This document shows positions 63,969 through 64,000 of a DNA stretch of 64,000 nucleotides, piece after piece. Within the stretch, counting starts at the first letter, position 1, and the number at the start of each line of letters is the position of its first letter. The notes beneath the pieces are model-generated. The model did not search any database. It worked only from the letters and a program-made list of their open reading frames with translations, and had not been told where the DNA came from. The DNA lies in assembly GCF_900113935.1 (NCBI RefSeq), contig NZ_FORF01000002.1, forward strand, positions 237,359 through 301,358, read 5' to 3'. This DNA is from Aquamicrobium aerolatum DSM 21857 (GTDB lineage: Bacteria; Pseudomonadota; Alphaproteobacteria; Rhizobiales; Rhizobiaceae). Position numbers and translations under genes: made by a program.

Positions 63969-64000
63969 TTAACGTGGGGTCATCAAAATGCCTCCGGTTT

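Overview
The window is chromosomal-type, GC-rich DNA from an alphaproteobacterium, most likely a soil or rhizosphere Hyphomicrobiales member (Phyllobacteriaceae/Rhizobiaceae-like). The clues are the density of peptide and amino-acid ABC importers, a BioM/BioN/BioY biotin importer, a SoeABC-like molybdoenzyme and a Tim44-domain protein. This placement is inferred from gene content; there is no rRNA or tRNA here to confirm it. I see no CRISPR array, prophage or origin. The only mobile DNA is a decayed Tn3-family transposase and short terminal-type repeats at the extreme right edge.

Layout. (1) 1-9334, minus strand: a MarR-type regulator, a fused two-domain DppD-DppF ATPase, a solute-binding protein, two permeases, an M14 metallopeptidase, PxpA and a fused PxpB-PxpC (running off the left edge). 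Together they look like uptake and hydrolysis of pyroglutamyl compounds, with 5-oxoproline converted to glutamate. (2) 9619-14964: an NYN-LOTUS nuclease-like gene; a divergent luciferase-like monooxygenase/TetR pair sharing two palindromic operators; the biotin ECF importer split over two strands (bioN plus; bioM and bioY minus); an FMN reductase. (3) 15022-17195: a YeeE/YedE sulfur-compound permease with a periplasmic rhodanese. (4) 17554-28433, plus strand: M20 amidohydrolase, LysR regulator, DapA/NanA-like lyase, divergent SDR, M81 (MlrC-like) peptidase and a complete Dpp-type importer. (5) 28491-40825: a secreted hypothetical, then a roughly ten-gene minus-strand operon. In transcription order it encodes an FAH-family enzyme, a PuuE/NodB-like hydrolase, LivH, LivM, a binding protein, LivG, LivF, an aldehyde dehydrogenase, an ACMSD-type amidohydrolase, a second PuuE/NodB-like hydrolase and an asparaginase-family amidase. 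A divergent GntR/FCD regulator flanks it. This looks like a catabolic island for a cyclic amide, imide or related N-containing compound; the substrate is unknown. (6) 40856-49798: a cytidine-deaminase-fold enzyme, an FMN-binding glutamate-synthase-like protein, a ferric-type ABC importer with a convergent ATPase gene, a Tim44-domain protein and a RES/Xre toxin-antitoxin pair. (7) 49878-54911: SoeABC-like molybdoenzyme operon and an L,D-transpeptidase. (8) 55104-62830: an M20 peptidase with another Dpp-type importer (again a fused DppDF ATPase), a TerB-like protein and a TSUP permease. (9) 62923-64000: transposon debris.

Recurring themes. Importer genes are repeatedly coupled to the hydrolases that would process the cargo. 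The four importer operons in which the binding-protein gene is followed by the rest of the importer on the same strand all carry a strong hairpin immediately after the binding-protein gene. Two transporters (biotin and ferric-type) have one subunit gene flipped to the opposite strand. Sulfur-oxidation-type functions (rhodanese, YeeE, SoeABC-like, TSUP) are scattered through the same 64 kb.
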